A stretch of 6,099 bases of DNA, from assembly GCA_029933275.1 (NCBI GenBank), contig JAOZOM010000111.1:1-6099 (forward strand), read 5' to 3'. The position numbers and the translations under genes were made by a program. This document shows positions 1 to 5,868 of the stretch, piece after piece; the first letter of the stretch is position 1; each line of letters starts with the position of its first letter. The notes under the pieces were generated by a model. It was not told the origin of the DNA and made no database searches. It saw nothing but the letters and a program-made list of their open reading frames with translations. The stretch is from Anaerolineales bacterium. GTDB taxonomy: Bacteria; Chloroflexota; Anaerolineae; Anaerolineales; Villigracilaceae.

Positions 1-22
1 CCCGCTTTAATAAAGCCCCGTG

Positions 23-50
23 ATTTTACCATCCGCTTGGGAGGTGTCAA
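23..50 (-). promoter_or_regulatory. Near-consensus sigma-70 promoter pointing out of the window
   Basis: On the minus strand TTGACA (50-45, perfect) and TAAAAT (28-23, 5 of 6) are 16 bp apart. Transcription would start near position 16 and run leftward. The bases just upstream (51-80) are strongly A/T rich, as in an UP element. The served gene is not in the window. The probable start of the transcript contains a small stem, GCTTT-3 nt-AAAGC (16-4). Confidence 0.65.
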
Positions 51-62
51 GGAAATTTCCTT
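49..62. repeat. 14-bp perfect palindrome abutting the -35 box
   Basis: AAGGAAATTTCCTT equals its own reverse complement and overlaps the last two bases of the TTGACA hexamer. A second, 15-bp odd palindrome (TTCTTTT-A-AAAAGAA, 62-76) follows immediately. The position fits an operator for a dimeric regulator or part of an A/T-rich UP element; neither is proven. Confidence 0.45.
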
Positions 63-138
63 TCTTTTAAAAAGAATTTGAAATGTAGGGCTTATCACCA
101 AGAAAAAACTAAAAAAATGCTATTCAGAAACAACATTA

Positions 139-846
139 TTAACTAACCGTAGCCTTTTCTTCCCACTCCGCAGTCGCCTCACGGATAATATCTTGAATAT
201 CCTGCTCAGGAATATCCTCGATCCATTCATATTCGGCGAGACCGACTGTTATCAGAAGACCTCCGCTGAGAGAAGAGCGCATACGGATACCGCGCTTATC
301 AAGCGGACCATCTTTCAATTTTTTCTGCAAAATTCGGTCAATTTGCTCAACCATGCTCAAGTTTGAATAAGATCTCTTCGCAATATCTGCTTCAATTTCT
401 TCTTTTATTTTTACAAGGGGGGGAGATGGCGTTGGTGTTTTGGCAGAAGAAGTCGGGATGGTTGGAGCCGCCACATCTGCGGCTATGGGAGCAGTCTGTG
501 CTGGCTGTTTGGGACCATCTAGCCAGGGGCGTAAGGAGATCACCACTTTCAGAAGTCGTTCACGCTGTTCAGGCGTGAGGTCAGAGCTATATTCGACTAT
601 TTCACCATCAAGCCGAAGTTTCAACGCGCCGGAAATACGCTCAAAAATTGTTAGAATTTCTGGCTCTACAACTCTTTCCTTTGCTTCATGCGCTTCTTCT
701 TCTAAACCCTCATCATCAGAAGCCTCAGGCTCTTCCTCTTTTCCCTTCTTCATATCGCTTTTAATTGCCGATTCCAGCAACCCTAATAAATACCCCACAA
801 GCCAAACAACAACAAGAATGCCAATAGTAGTCCAATTAAATTCCAT
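139..846 (-). CDS. Single-pass membrane protein of unknown function
   Basis: I do not recognise this 235-residue protein. Residues about 7-24 form one hydrophobic segment (TIGILVVVWLVGYLLGLL). It is followed by K29, K33, K34 and K36, so by the positive-inside rule the bulk should face the cytoplasm. Residues 33-62 are very acidic and probably extended. Residues about 61-110 look like a small folded unit (LRLDGEIVEYSSDLTPEQRERL), 112-144 is a Pro/Ala/Thr linker, and 147-235 is a second charged, mostly helical region with one hydrophobic strand (GGLLITVGLAEY). Nothing catalytic is visible. The ATG is supported by AGGAG at 858-854, 7 nt upstream. It lies 28 nt after the DNA glycosylase gene and is probably cotranscribed with it. 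Two T-rich tracts follow the stop codon, but no convincing stem precedes them. That it is a real gene is well supported; its function is open. Confidence 0.8.
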   Translation of the reverse strand: MEFNWTTIGILVVVWLVGYLLGLLESAIKSDMKKGKEEEPEASDDEGLEEEAHEAKERVVEPEILTIFERISGALKLRLDGEIVEYSSDLTPEQRERLLKVVISLRPWLDGPKQPAQTAPIAADVAAPTIPTSSAKTPTPSPPLVKIKEEIEADIAKRSYSNLSMVEQIDRILQKKLKDGPLDKRGIRMRSSLSGGLLITVGLAEYEWIEDIPEQDIQDIIREATAEWEEKATVS

Positions 847-853
847 CGTTTTT

Positions 854-858
854 CTCCT
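854..858 (-). promoter_or_regulatory. Ribosome binding site of the membrane-protein gene
   Basis: AGGAG reads on the minus strand 7 nt before the ATG at 846-844, inside the 28-nt gap after the glycosylase stop codon. It fixes the start of the downstream gene. Confidence 0.75.
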
Positions 859-874
859 GAATTTTCATTAAGGA

Positions 875-1678
875 TTAAGCTATTTTTTGACATTGCGGAC
901 AAAAATGAGTACCGCGTTGTCCAACCGTAATTCGCTGGATAGGCGAGCCGCAATTCAAACAAGGCTCATCAGCTCGCCCGTAAACATGTAGATAATTTTG
1001 GAAGTCGCCACCGCGATAGATCCAATCTATGGATGTTCCATTGCGGCGGATGCCCTCCTCAAGCACAGAGCGGATGCTTCGCCATAGAATTTCGGCTTGC
1101 TTCCGTTTAATTAAATCAGATTTGGCGAGAGGATGCAAACCCGCCAAATGTAATGCTTCATCAGTATAGATATTCCCCATCCCGGCAATGAAACTTTGGT
1201 CGAGCAAAAGCGACTTGATTTGGCGTTTATGCCGCTGTAATCGCTCGTAGAGTAGTTCGGTAGTGAAATCATCATCGAGGGGTTCGGGACCTAACTTCCC
1301 CAAAATATCATCGGGGTTTGGGGTGAGCCAAACGCGCCCGAATTTGCGCATATTGCTAAAGGCGAGATAGTGTTTATCGGAGAGATGCAAAATTAAGCGG
1401 TCGTGCTTATGGATGGGAACATCGTCTTCGCGAATCAGTATATCACCGCTCATGCGGAGGTGGATGAGGAGTGTATCCACGCTGAGGGGCAGAATGATGT
1501 ATTTGCCGCGCCGTTTAACGGTGGATATTGACTGCTCGATAATGTTTTTTCTGAAAAGAGCAGGCGTTGGGGTTGCGAGCGTCCGCTCCCAAAGTAAATC
1601 AGCAGATAAAATCGTGCGTCCAGTTAAATCCGCACGCAAACGGTTTACAATCGTCTCAACTTCAGGTAATTCGGGCAT
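875..1678 (-). CDS. mutM: Formamidopyrimidine-DNA glycosylase (Fpg/MutM)
   Basis: Bifunctional base-excision-repair enzyme that removes oxidised purines such as 8-oxoguanine and cuts the abasic site by beta/delta elimination. The 267-residue length is normal for the family. The start is certain because MPELPEVE exposes the catalytic Pro2 and Glu3 after Met removal. Lys59 in RRGKY matches the conserved beta-hairpin lysine, HLRMSG (73-78) carries the void-filling Met region, and RKFGRVW holds the intercalating Arg/Phe loop. GMGNIYTDEALHLAGLHP is the helix-two-turn-helix signature. Cys240, Cys243, Cys260 and Cys263 form the C-terminal zinc finger, with the DNA-binding Arg255 between the pairs. 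It sits 65 nt after PRPP synthase and 28 nt before an unknown membrane protein. No Shine-Dalgarno precedes the ATG; a stem-loop does. All expected functional residues appear intact. Confidence 0.97.
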   Translation of the reverse strand: MPELPEVETIVNRLRADLTGRTILSADLLWERTLATPTPALFRKNIIEQSISTVKRRGKYIILPLSVDTLLIHLRMSGDILIREDDVPIHKHDRLILHLSDKHYLAFSNMRKFGRVWLTPNPDDILGKLGPEPLDDDFTTELLYERLQRHKRQIKSLLLDQSFIAGMGNIYTDEALHLAGLHPLAKSDLIKRKQAEILWRSIRSVLEEGIRRNGTSIDWIYRGGDFQNYLHVYGRADEPCLNCGSPIQRITVGQRGTHFCPQCQKIA

Positions 1679-1691
1679 GTTTTCAGTAAAT

Positions 1692-1732
1692 CAGTAAATC
1701 AGGAAACAGGTCTACTGATTCCTGATTCACTG
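1692..1732 (-). other. Stem-loop in the PRPP synthase/Fpg gap
   Basis: Arms 1692-1705 and 1719-1732 pair over 14 positions. Thirteen are Watson-Crick and one is G-U in the minus-strand RNA, around a 13-nt loop. It starts 11 nt after the prs stop codon and ends 13 nt before the Fpg ATG. It is not followed by a U tract, so it is not a textbook intrinsic terminator; an mRNA-processing or translational element, or a repeat remnant, is more likely. The 3' arm runs into a short tandem repeat (GATTTACT twice, minus strand). Confidence 0.55.
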
Positions 1733-1743
1733 TTCCTTAGTTC

Positions 1744-2733
1744 CTACTCATCAAACAACTCACCCACGCTTCTTCCTTCATGTGCGCGGAGAATGACTTC
1801 TGCTAAAAGCGGGGCTACGGAGCAGATCTTGAGCCTGTTGCCAAAGAGCTTTTTCGATTCTTCGGGAATAGGAACCGTATCGGTGGTAATGATTTCCTTA
1901 AGGTCGAGCGATGAGAGTCTTACGGCGGCATTGGATGAGAAAACAGGATGAATAAAGGCGAGGTAAATATCCCGCGCACCATTTTCACGTGCTAATTTGA
2001 TCGCCTGAGCAATGGAGCCGCCTGTATCTACTTCGTCATCTACGATGATGATGTCACGCCCATTTACGTCTCCGATGATGTTGAGAGCTTCGGCTTTTGA
2101 ATCGTTGGCGACACGTCTTTTCTCAATAAAGGCGACCGGCATATCCAGTCCTTCGGCATAATTGCGTCCTTTTTTGGCAAAACCGAGATCAACGGTCATG
2201 ATAACGGGATTGGTGAGATTTTCTAGCAAATTATCTCTGATATAGTCTTCAACTATATGAGATGCTGTTAACACATCGCCCGGGATGGAGAAAAAGCCCT
2301 GCACCTGCCCCGCGTGGGGGTCAAGAGTCATATAGCGATCTGCGCCAGCTACTTCGATCATATCACTTACAAGGCGGGCGGTGATGGGGACGCGTGGTTG
2401 GTCTTTTTTGTCTGAGCGACCATAGCAAAGATAAGGCAAAACAGCCGTAATACGAGCCGCCGAATCGAGGCGTATGGTTTGGAGTGATATGAGCAACTCC
2501 ATCAGATTTTGTTGCACGGGGCGCGAGGTGGTCTGAATGACGTAAACGTCTTGCCCGCGTACGCTACTATGCAATTTCACAAATAAGTTATCATTCGGAA
2601 AAAGAATTACATCTCGCTCACATAACTCTTTGGAGAGGTAATCAGCAATTTTCCTTGCCAATTTTGGCGATGCTGTGCCGGGAAAAAGAGCAATATCACC
2701 GTATCCCTTGATTTCATGTTTATGACTATTCAT
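1744..2733 (-). CDS. prs: Ribose-phosphate pyrophosphokinase (PRPP synthase)
   Basis: Cytosolic enzyme converting ribose 5-phosphate and ATP to PRPP and AMP, feeding purine, pyrimidine, histidine, tryptophan and NAD synthesis. I choose the ATG at 2733 (329 residues, MNSHKHEIKG), because AAGGA lies 9 nt upstream and the open frame beyond it (to 2796) only adds 21 residues inside the acetyltransferase gene. Visible motifs: FPGTASPKLA near 17-26; YGRSDKKDQPRVPITARL (104-121), the ATP-side loop; DPHAGQVQGFF (138-148) with His140; IEKRR (203-207), the catalytic flexible-loop Lys/Arg; IIIVDDEVDTGGS (228-240), the PRPP/ribose-phosphate loop; and SVAPLLAE near the C-terminus. Divergences from classical enzymes include DPHAG for DLHAG and TVDLGFAKKGRNYAE where SPDxGGxxRA is usual. 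The start overlaps the acetyltransferase stop (TAATG). Catalytic residues look intact, so I expect an active but divergent enzyme. Confidence 0.93.
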   Translation of the reverse strand: MNSHKHEIKGYGDIALFPGTASPKLARKIADYLSKELCERDVILFPNDNLFVKLHSSVRGQDVYVIQTTSRPVQQNLMELLISLQTIRLDSAARITAVLPYLCYGRSDKKDQPRVPITARLVSDMIEVAGADRYMTLDPHAGQVQGFFSIPGDVLTASHIVEDYIRDNLLENLTNPVIMTVDLGFAKKGRNYAEGLDMPVAFIEKRRVANDSKAEALNIIGDVNGRDIIIVDDEVDTGGSIAQAIKLARENGARDIYLAFIHPVFSSNAAVRLSSLDLKEIITTDTVPIPEESKKLFGNRLKICSVAPLLAEVILRAHEGRSVGELFDE

Positions 2734-3275
2734 TATTTTTTTTCCTTGTCCCATTCTGAGCGCAATACACTCATAATGAGAATATCTTGATAGCAACCAT
2801 TCTTAAAAAGTGCCTGTCTTTTACGCCCCTCGTGAATAAAACCAACTTTTTCATAAGCGCGAATTGCCCAAATATTTGCTTCGTAAACATATAGCTGAAT
2901 TCGATTTAAATTAAGGGATTCAAAACTATGTTTGAGTAAAAGGCGCATTGCTTCTGTGCCGTAACCCTGATTCCAAATTGATTTATCGCCAAGCATAATC
3001 CCCACTTCAGCGGAGTGAGCAACAGAGTCTATATTAAACACGCTCACATTCCCGATTGCTCGCCAACTATCACCATCAGGAATTTCTACCGTCAGCGGTC
3101 TTTCAGCTTGGGGGCGTTTTGCCAAGCCCGCAAACCACTCTTCCTCTTCCCACATTCCCATCGGCAAGTAAAGCGTCAAACCCTCGGTCACTTTGGGGTC
3201 ATTAATCCATTCCATGAAGAGGGGTAGGTCATCTTTTTCTGCCCTGCGAAAGCGGATTCGTTTTCCGTAGATCAT
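2733..3275 (-). CDS. GNAT family N-acetyltransferase (RimJ/RimL-like)
   Basis: A 180-residue acetyl-CoA-dependent acetyltransferase of the Acetyltransf_3 (RimJ/RimL/SpeG-like) group, the usual single-domain length. It opens with the typical beta strand and acidic helix (IRFRRAEKDDLPLFMEWINDP). It has the central strand AEVGIMLGD (89-97), then the pyrophosphate-binding loop NQGYGTEA (102-109; the Q/RxxGxG/A motif). LNLNRIQLYVYEANIWAIRAYEKVGFIHEG is the conserved second half, with the Asn and Tyr usual in acetyl-CoA handling. The acceptor (protein N-terminus, amine or antibiotic) cannot be read from the sequence. The ATG overlaps the MeaB stop as ATGA, with GGGAG 6 nt upstream. The TAA stop shares a base with the prs start, so it is translationally coupled on both sides. 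Family call is firm; substrate is unknown. Confidence 0.9.
   Translation of the reverse strand: MIYGKRIRFRRAEKDDLPLFMEWINDPKVTEGLTLYLPMGMWEEEEWFAGLAKRPQAERPLTVEIPDGDSWRAIGNVSVFNIDSVAHSAEVGIMLGDKSIWNQGYGTEAMRLLLKHSFESLNLNRIQLYVYEANIWAIRAYEKVGFIHEGRKRQALFKNGCYQDILIMSVLRSEWDKEKK
2743..2747 (-). promoter_or_regulatory. Ribosome binding site deciding the prs start
   Basis: AAGGA on the minus strand lies 9 nt before the ATG at 2733-2731, separated by a run of A and a T. It supports the internal ATG over the longer frame beginning at 2796. It lies inside the last codons of the acetyltransferase gene. Confidence 0.65.
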
Positions 3276-4279
3276 ACTTTTCTCCCATTAAGTATTTTTT
3301 CTACCGCGCCCCACGGAGATTCTTCTCGTTTCATTATTTTGGATAAAGTCTTCTCATAAGCGTCTGGGGATAATTCATCTAAGAATCGTGTAAATAAATT
3401 TTCTCGGAGGAGAGAATCGAACGTGGATTGGAGCTGGGTACGCTCACGAGTTACCCACTCTCCACCTTCTCGTAAAAAGGTGAGATGACGCTCAATCGTC
3501 TCGCATAGCTCATTGATTCCCTCTCCATCCTTGGCTATGGTGCGTTTTACTTCCGGTATCCAAATCGGATTCTGCTCTTCGGCTTTGGAGGGGGCTTCAA
3601 CGACCATTCGCTGCCCGTGGTGTTGAAAAACGCGGCGCGTTGGGTGGGCAAGTTCGAGCATCCCCTTAAGGGCGCGCTCGGTATTCTCTACACCCGGGCG
3701 GTCGGCTTTGTTGATGACGAGAATATCAGCAATTTCCATAATTCCAGCTTTGATGGCTTGAATATCATCGCCAAGACCGGGAGCTTCTACAACGAGGGTG
3801 GTATGGGCAAGTTTGGCGATATCTACTTCGGCTTGTCCCGCGCCAACGGTTTCGATTAAGATTACGTCAAATTTTGCCGCGTCAAATACCTGTACCATCG
3901 CGACTGTTGACTGCGCAAGCCCGCCCAGAGATCCGCGCGAAGCCATAGATCGGATGAAGATATTCGGGTCACCAGAGAGATCACGCATCCGCACGCGGTC
4001 GCCCAGAACCGCTCCGCCTGTAAAAGGGCTAGAGGGGTCTACCGCGAGAATCGCAATGCGGTAATCTTTTTCTTTGCGATAATAGAGGGCAAGTTGGTTG
4101 ACGAGAGTCGATTTCCCCGTACCGGGTGCGCCGGTGATGCCGATGAGGTGCGCTTTTCCCGTATGCGGGAAAAGTTCGTTGAGTGCAGAACGCCCAGATT
4201 CGCTGTTATTTTCTACTTGTGTCAGAATACGCGAGAGGGCAAGCCTATTTTGATTCAAAAGAGCTTGAGATAACTTCAT
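3272..4279 (-). CDS. meaB: Methylmalonyl-CoA mutase-associated GTPase MeaB
   Basis: G3E-family P-loop GTPase (MeaB/ArgK/MMAA) that gates adenosylcobalamin delivery to, and protects, B12-dependent acyl-CoA mutases. At 335 residues it has normal length. Motifs: Walker A GAPGTGKST (50-58); AVDPSSPFTGGAVLGDRVRM (79-98), the family signature and switch I region; RSMASRGSLGGLA (110-122); ETVGAGQAEVDIA (143-155) for the G3/switch region; PGLGDDIQAIKAGIMEIAD (167-185); and NKAD (190-193) for guanine specificity. The C-terminal region, ending EESPWGAVEKIL, corresponds to the dimerisation arm. It follows the cobalamin-binding subunit by 6 nt, strong context for the chaperone role rather than the old 'arginine kinase' label. 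Only a weak GAG precedes the ATG, which lies in the loop of a perfect 15-bp hairpin. The 3' end overlaps the acetyltransferase. Confidence 0.96.
   Translation of the reverse strand: MKLSQALLNQNRLALSRILTQVENNSESGRSALNELFPHTGKAHLIGITGAPGTGKSTLVNQLALYYRKEKDYRIAILAVDPSSPFTGGAVLGDRVRMRDLSGDPNIFIRSMASRGSLGGLAQSTVAMVQVFDAAKFDVILIETVGAGQAEVDIAKLAHTTLVVEAPGLGDDIQAIKAGIMEIADILVINKADRPGVENTERALKGMLELAHPTRRVFQHHGQRMVVEAPSKAEEQNPIWIPEVKRTIAKDGEGINELCETIERHLTFLREGGEWVTRERTQLQSTFDSLLRENLFTRFLDELSPDAYEKTLSKIMKREESPWGAVEKILNGRKV
3282..3286 (-). promoter_or_regulatory. Ribosome binding site of the acetyltransferase
   Basis: GGGAG on the minus strand lies 6 nt before the ATG at 3275-3273, within the last codons of the MeaB gene. 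Together with the ATGA overlap it supports coupled translation. Confidence 0.7.
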
Positions 4280-4296
4280 AATATCTCAAGCTCTTT
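4258..4296 (-). promoter_or_regulatory. Hairpin enclosing the MeaB start codon
   Basis: Arms 4258-4272 and 4282-4296 are perfect 15-bp inverted repeats (AAAGAGCTTGAGATA and its complement) around a 9-nt loop, 4273-4281. On the mRNA the 5' arm contains the end of the B12-subunit gene including its UGA (4288-4286) and the only Shine-Dalgarno-like GAG of meaB. The loop contains the meaB AUG (4279-4277), and the 3' arm is meaB codons 3-8. The structure is direct from sequence; a role in translational coupling is inferred. It could equally be a chance product of a palindrome-forming mutation. Confidence 0.7.
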
Positions 4297-4690
4297 CTAG
4301 TACATCTGCGCGAATTTGGGTGACAATATCTTCGGTGGAGGCTCCGGGTCCGTAAACGCCGCTTACACCCATTTCTTTAAGCTGGGAAATGTCATCTTCC
4401 GGAATGATGCCGCCCAAAAAGAGGAGAACGTCGTCTTGTCCATTGGCTTTCATTAGTTCTAGGATGCGCGGGACAAGTGCCATGTGCGCCCCAGAAAGAA
4501 TGGAAATGCCGATGACGTCTACATCTTCTTGCAACGCGGCTTCGGCGATCATTTCGGGCGTTTGACGTAAGCCTGTGTAGATGACTTCCATGCCTGCGTC
4601 GCGCAATGCTCTTGCGACAACTTTTGCGCCGCGGTCGTGACCATCTAAGCCCGGTTTGGCGACCAAAACACGAATTTTTCTTTCTACCAT
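4286..4690 (-). CDS. Cobalamin-binding small subunit of a B12-dependent acyl-CoA mutase
   Basis: A 134-residue stand-alone B12-binding domain, equivalent to the C-terminal domain or small subunit of methylmalonyl-CoA mutase and relatives (isobutyryl-CoA and 2-hydroxyisobutyryl-CoA mutases). DGHDRG (16-21) is the base-off/His-on DxHxxG motif, with His18 the lower cobalt ligand. SILSGAH (63-69) and the LGGIIPEDD segment (92-99) line the nucleotide-tail pocket. PGLDGHDRGAK and YTGLRQTPE are typical of the acyl-CoA mutase group rather than methionine synthase or corrinoid methyltransferases. It must work with a separate catalytic large subunit, absent here. MeaB follows after 6 nt. GGAGG (4700-4696) is 5 nt before the ATG, and a TATAAT box lies about 43 nt upstream, so this may begin a transcription unit. 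Which acyl-CoA isomer is the substrate cannot be decided from this subunit. Confidence 0.93.
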   Translation of the reverse strand: MVERKIRVLVAKPGLDGHDRGAKVVARALRDAGMEVIYTGLRQTPEMIAEAALQEDVDVIGISILSGAHMALVPRILELMKANGQDDVLLFLGGIIPEDDISQLKEMGVSGVYGPGASTEDIVTQIRADVLERA

Positions 4691-4695
4691 TACTT

Positions 4696-4700
4696 CCTCC
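4696..4700 (-). promoter_or_regulatory. Strong ribosome binding site of the B12-subunit gene
   Basis: GGAGG (extended to TGGAGGA) on the minus strand lies 5 nt before the ATG at 4690-4688. It is the best Shine-Dalgarno in the window. Confidence 0.85.
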
Positions 4701-4732
4701 AGCGAAAAGACAAGATTTTGTAAAGCTAAAAA

Positions 4733-4738
4733 ATTATA
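4733..4738 (-). promoter_or_regulatory. Candidate -10 box before the B12-subunit gene
   Basis: A perfect TATAAT reads on the minus strand, 42 nt upstream of the ATG at 4690, giving a leader of about 35 nt that includes the GGAGG site. No recognisable -35 lies 16-18 nt upstream, so the call rests on the -10 alone. It would let the B12/MeaB/acetyltransferase/prs group be transcribed independently of the propeller gene. Confidence 0.4.
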
Positions 4739-4793
4739 CTATAAGCTAGGTTCGGGGGGAGATGATAATTTCTTAAAAATTGTAAAAAATGGT

Positions 4794-5861
4794 CTATGGT
4801 TCCCATTGGGGTTGCCAATCTGGTTCGGGGTTATCGGTAATCTGCTGGAGGTTGCTACCATCGGGACGCATCAGGTAAAGGTCGGCTTGATTGTTATTGC
4901 GAAGAGAATTGAAGGCGACCCACTCTCCATCGGGGGAGTAGACGGCTGAGTTGTTGTTTCCGCCCGTTGTGAGCCGCGTGATGATGCCGGTCTCGATTTC
5001 GTAGCGGAAGATGTCTTTGTCGAGGGGAGGTCCGGCAGAGAGGAGTAGTTCGCGTCCGCTTGGTGACCATGAGACGCTCCCGGTAATGCCGAGCAAGCCG
5101 TAGGTCACGCGGCGAGGTTCCGCCTTAGCGTCAGCGTTATCCAAATCCAAGAGAAAAATTTCGTATTCATAGGCTTGGTCTACGGTCATGGCAAGGGCGA
5201 TTGTTTTGCCATCTGGTGACCACGCCGCGCTAACGAGGGGATTCACACCTGCTTGTTTTCTTCCGCCATAAACGAGATGGGCGTTTTCTCCGTTGGAGTC
5301 CATAATCCACAAGCCAGTCGGTTCACCTTCGGGTTTGTTGATGAAGAGAATTTTTTCGCCACTAGGAGAGTAGGCGGGGGAAAAGACGTTGCCGATTTCA
5401 TGGGTGAGTTCAATTTGTTGGGAGGTGCTGAGGACGAGCAAATATAGGTCAAAAGTGCCGTGGCTCTGGTTGGAGGCGTAGATGATGACTTCGCCTTTAG
5501 GGGAGAGGGAGGGGTAATAATGGTTGACGTTATCGTGGGTGATTTGGAGAAGCCCGCTGCCATTGCGGTTAACCATGCAGATTTGGTTGTAATCGCCGCG
5601 AGTGCAAGTGAAGATGATTCGCCCACCATGAACACCGGTGGGAAATGGGAGCGGGGTATAGGTCGGCGGCGGGAGCGGCGTATAAGTTGGCGGGAAGGTG
5701 GCTTCGAGGGTTAGTCCAACTGGTGCGGGAAGTTCGGCTGGAGGAGCTTCGGGGATGAAAAAGAGGGGTAATACCAGAAGCCCCAAGAGAATAATCCAGA
5801 TGGGGAGGCGTTTTTTCTTTTTTTTCGAGAAGATGTTTTTATTGCGTTTGAGTTTGGGCAT
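4794..5861 (-). CDS. Membrane-anchored TolB-like PD40 beta-propeller protein
   Basis: A 355-residue protein. A basic N-terminus (KKKKKR at 13-18) precedes one hydrophobic helix (about 19-37, LPIWIILLGLLVLPLFFIP), so the rest should lie outside the membrane, anchored or cleaved. Residues 38-75 are a Pro/Thr linker with an exact tandem octapeptide PPTYTPLP (57-64 and 65-72). The remainder is a WD40-like/PD40 propeller with repeats of the xxxSPxGxxIxF type: YPSLSPKGEVIIYAS, SPAYSPSGEKILFIN, SAAWSPDGKTIALAM, SVSWSPSGRELLLSA, SAVYSPDGEWVAFNS, and a final QPQWEP. Each is followed by a DLYLL- or DIFRY-like strand and an L(T)TxGG/ITHD turn, as in TolB. No catalytic residues are visible; a binding or scaffold role is inferred. 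It is not tolB proper: there is no Tol-Pal gene nearby. No Shine-Dalgarno precedes the ATG, and a promoter -10 lies only 7 nt upstream. Confidence 0.85.
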   Translation of the reverse strand: MPKLKRNKNIFSKKKKKRLPIWIILLGLLVLPLFFIPEAPPAELPAPVGLTLEATFPPTYTPLPPPTYTPLPFPTGVHGGRIIFTCTRGDYNQICMVNRNGSGLLQITHDNVNHYYPSLSPKGEVIIYASNQSHGTFDLYLLVLSTSQQIELTHEIGNVFSPAYSPSGEKILFINKPEGEPTGLWIMDSNGENAHLVYGGRKQAGVNPLVSAAWSPDGKTIALAMTVDQAYEYEIFLLDLDNADAKAEPRRVTYGLLGITGSVSWSPSGRELLLSAGPPLDKDIFRYEIETGIITRLTTGGNNNSAVYSPDGEWVAFNSLRNNNQADLYLMRPDGSNLQQITDNPEPDWQPQWEP

Positions 5862-5868
5862 TGAGGAG

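Noticed and set aside
90..138. Terminator after the membrane-protein gene (T7 and T6 tracts)
   Set aside because: The tracts are present on the minus strand but no G/C-rich stem lies directly before them; only a 4-bp GCTA/TAGC pairing with a long loop.
417..423. G7 tract in the membrane-protein gene as a phase-variable site
   Set aside because: Seven bases in the Pro-rich linker is short for phase variation and the frame is intact; no second signal supports it.
2734..2796. Longer prs start (ATG at 2796, 21 extra residues)
   Set aside because: The extension lies inside the acetyltransferase frame, is unlike PRPP synthase N-termini, and the internal ATG at 2733 has AAGGA and the TAATG overlap.
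3617..4064. Plus-strand open frames opposite meaB
   Set aside because: Antisense shadows of a gene with all its family motifs; no ribosome binding sites or family features of their own.
4786..4811. Intrinsic terminator after the propeller gene
   Set aside because: Only a 4-bp AUGG/CCAU stem with a 10-nt loop precedes the six U; too weak to call.
4794..5861. TolB of the Tol-Pal system
   Set aside because: The repeats are TolB-like, but the basic anchor, Pro/Thr stalk and absence of any tol/pal neighbour argue for a generic PD40 propeller.
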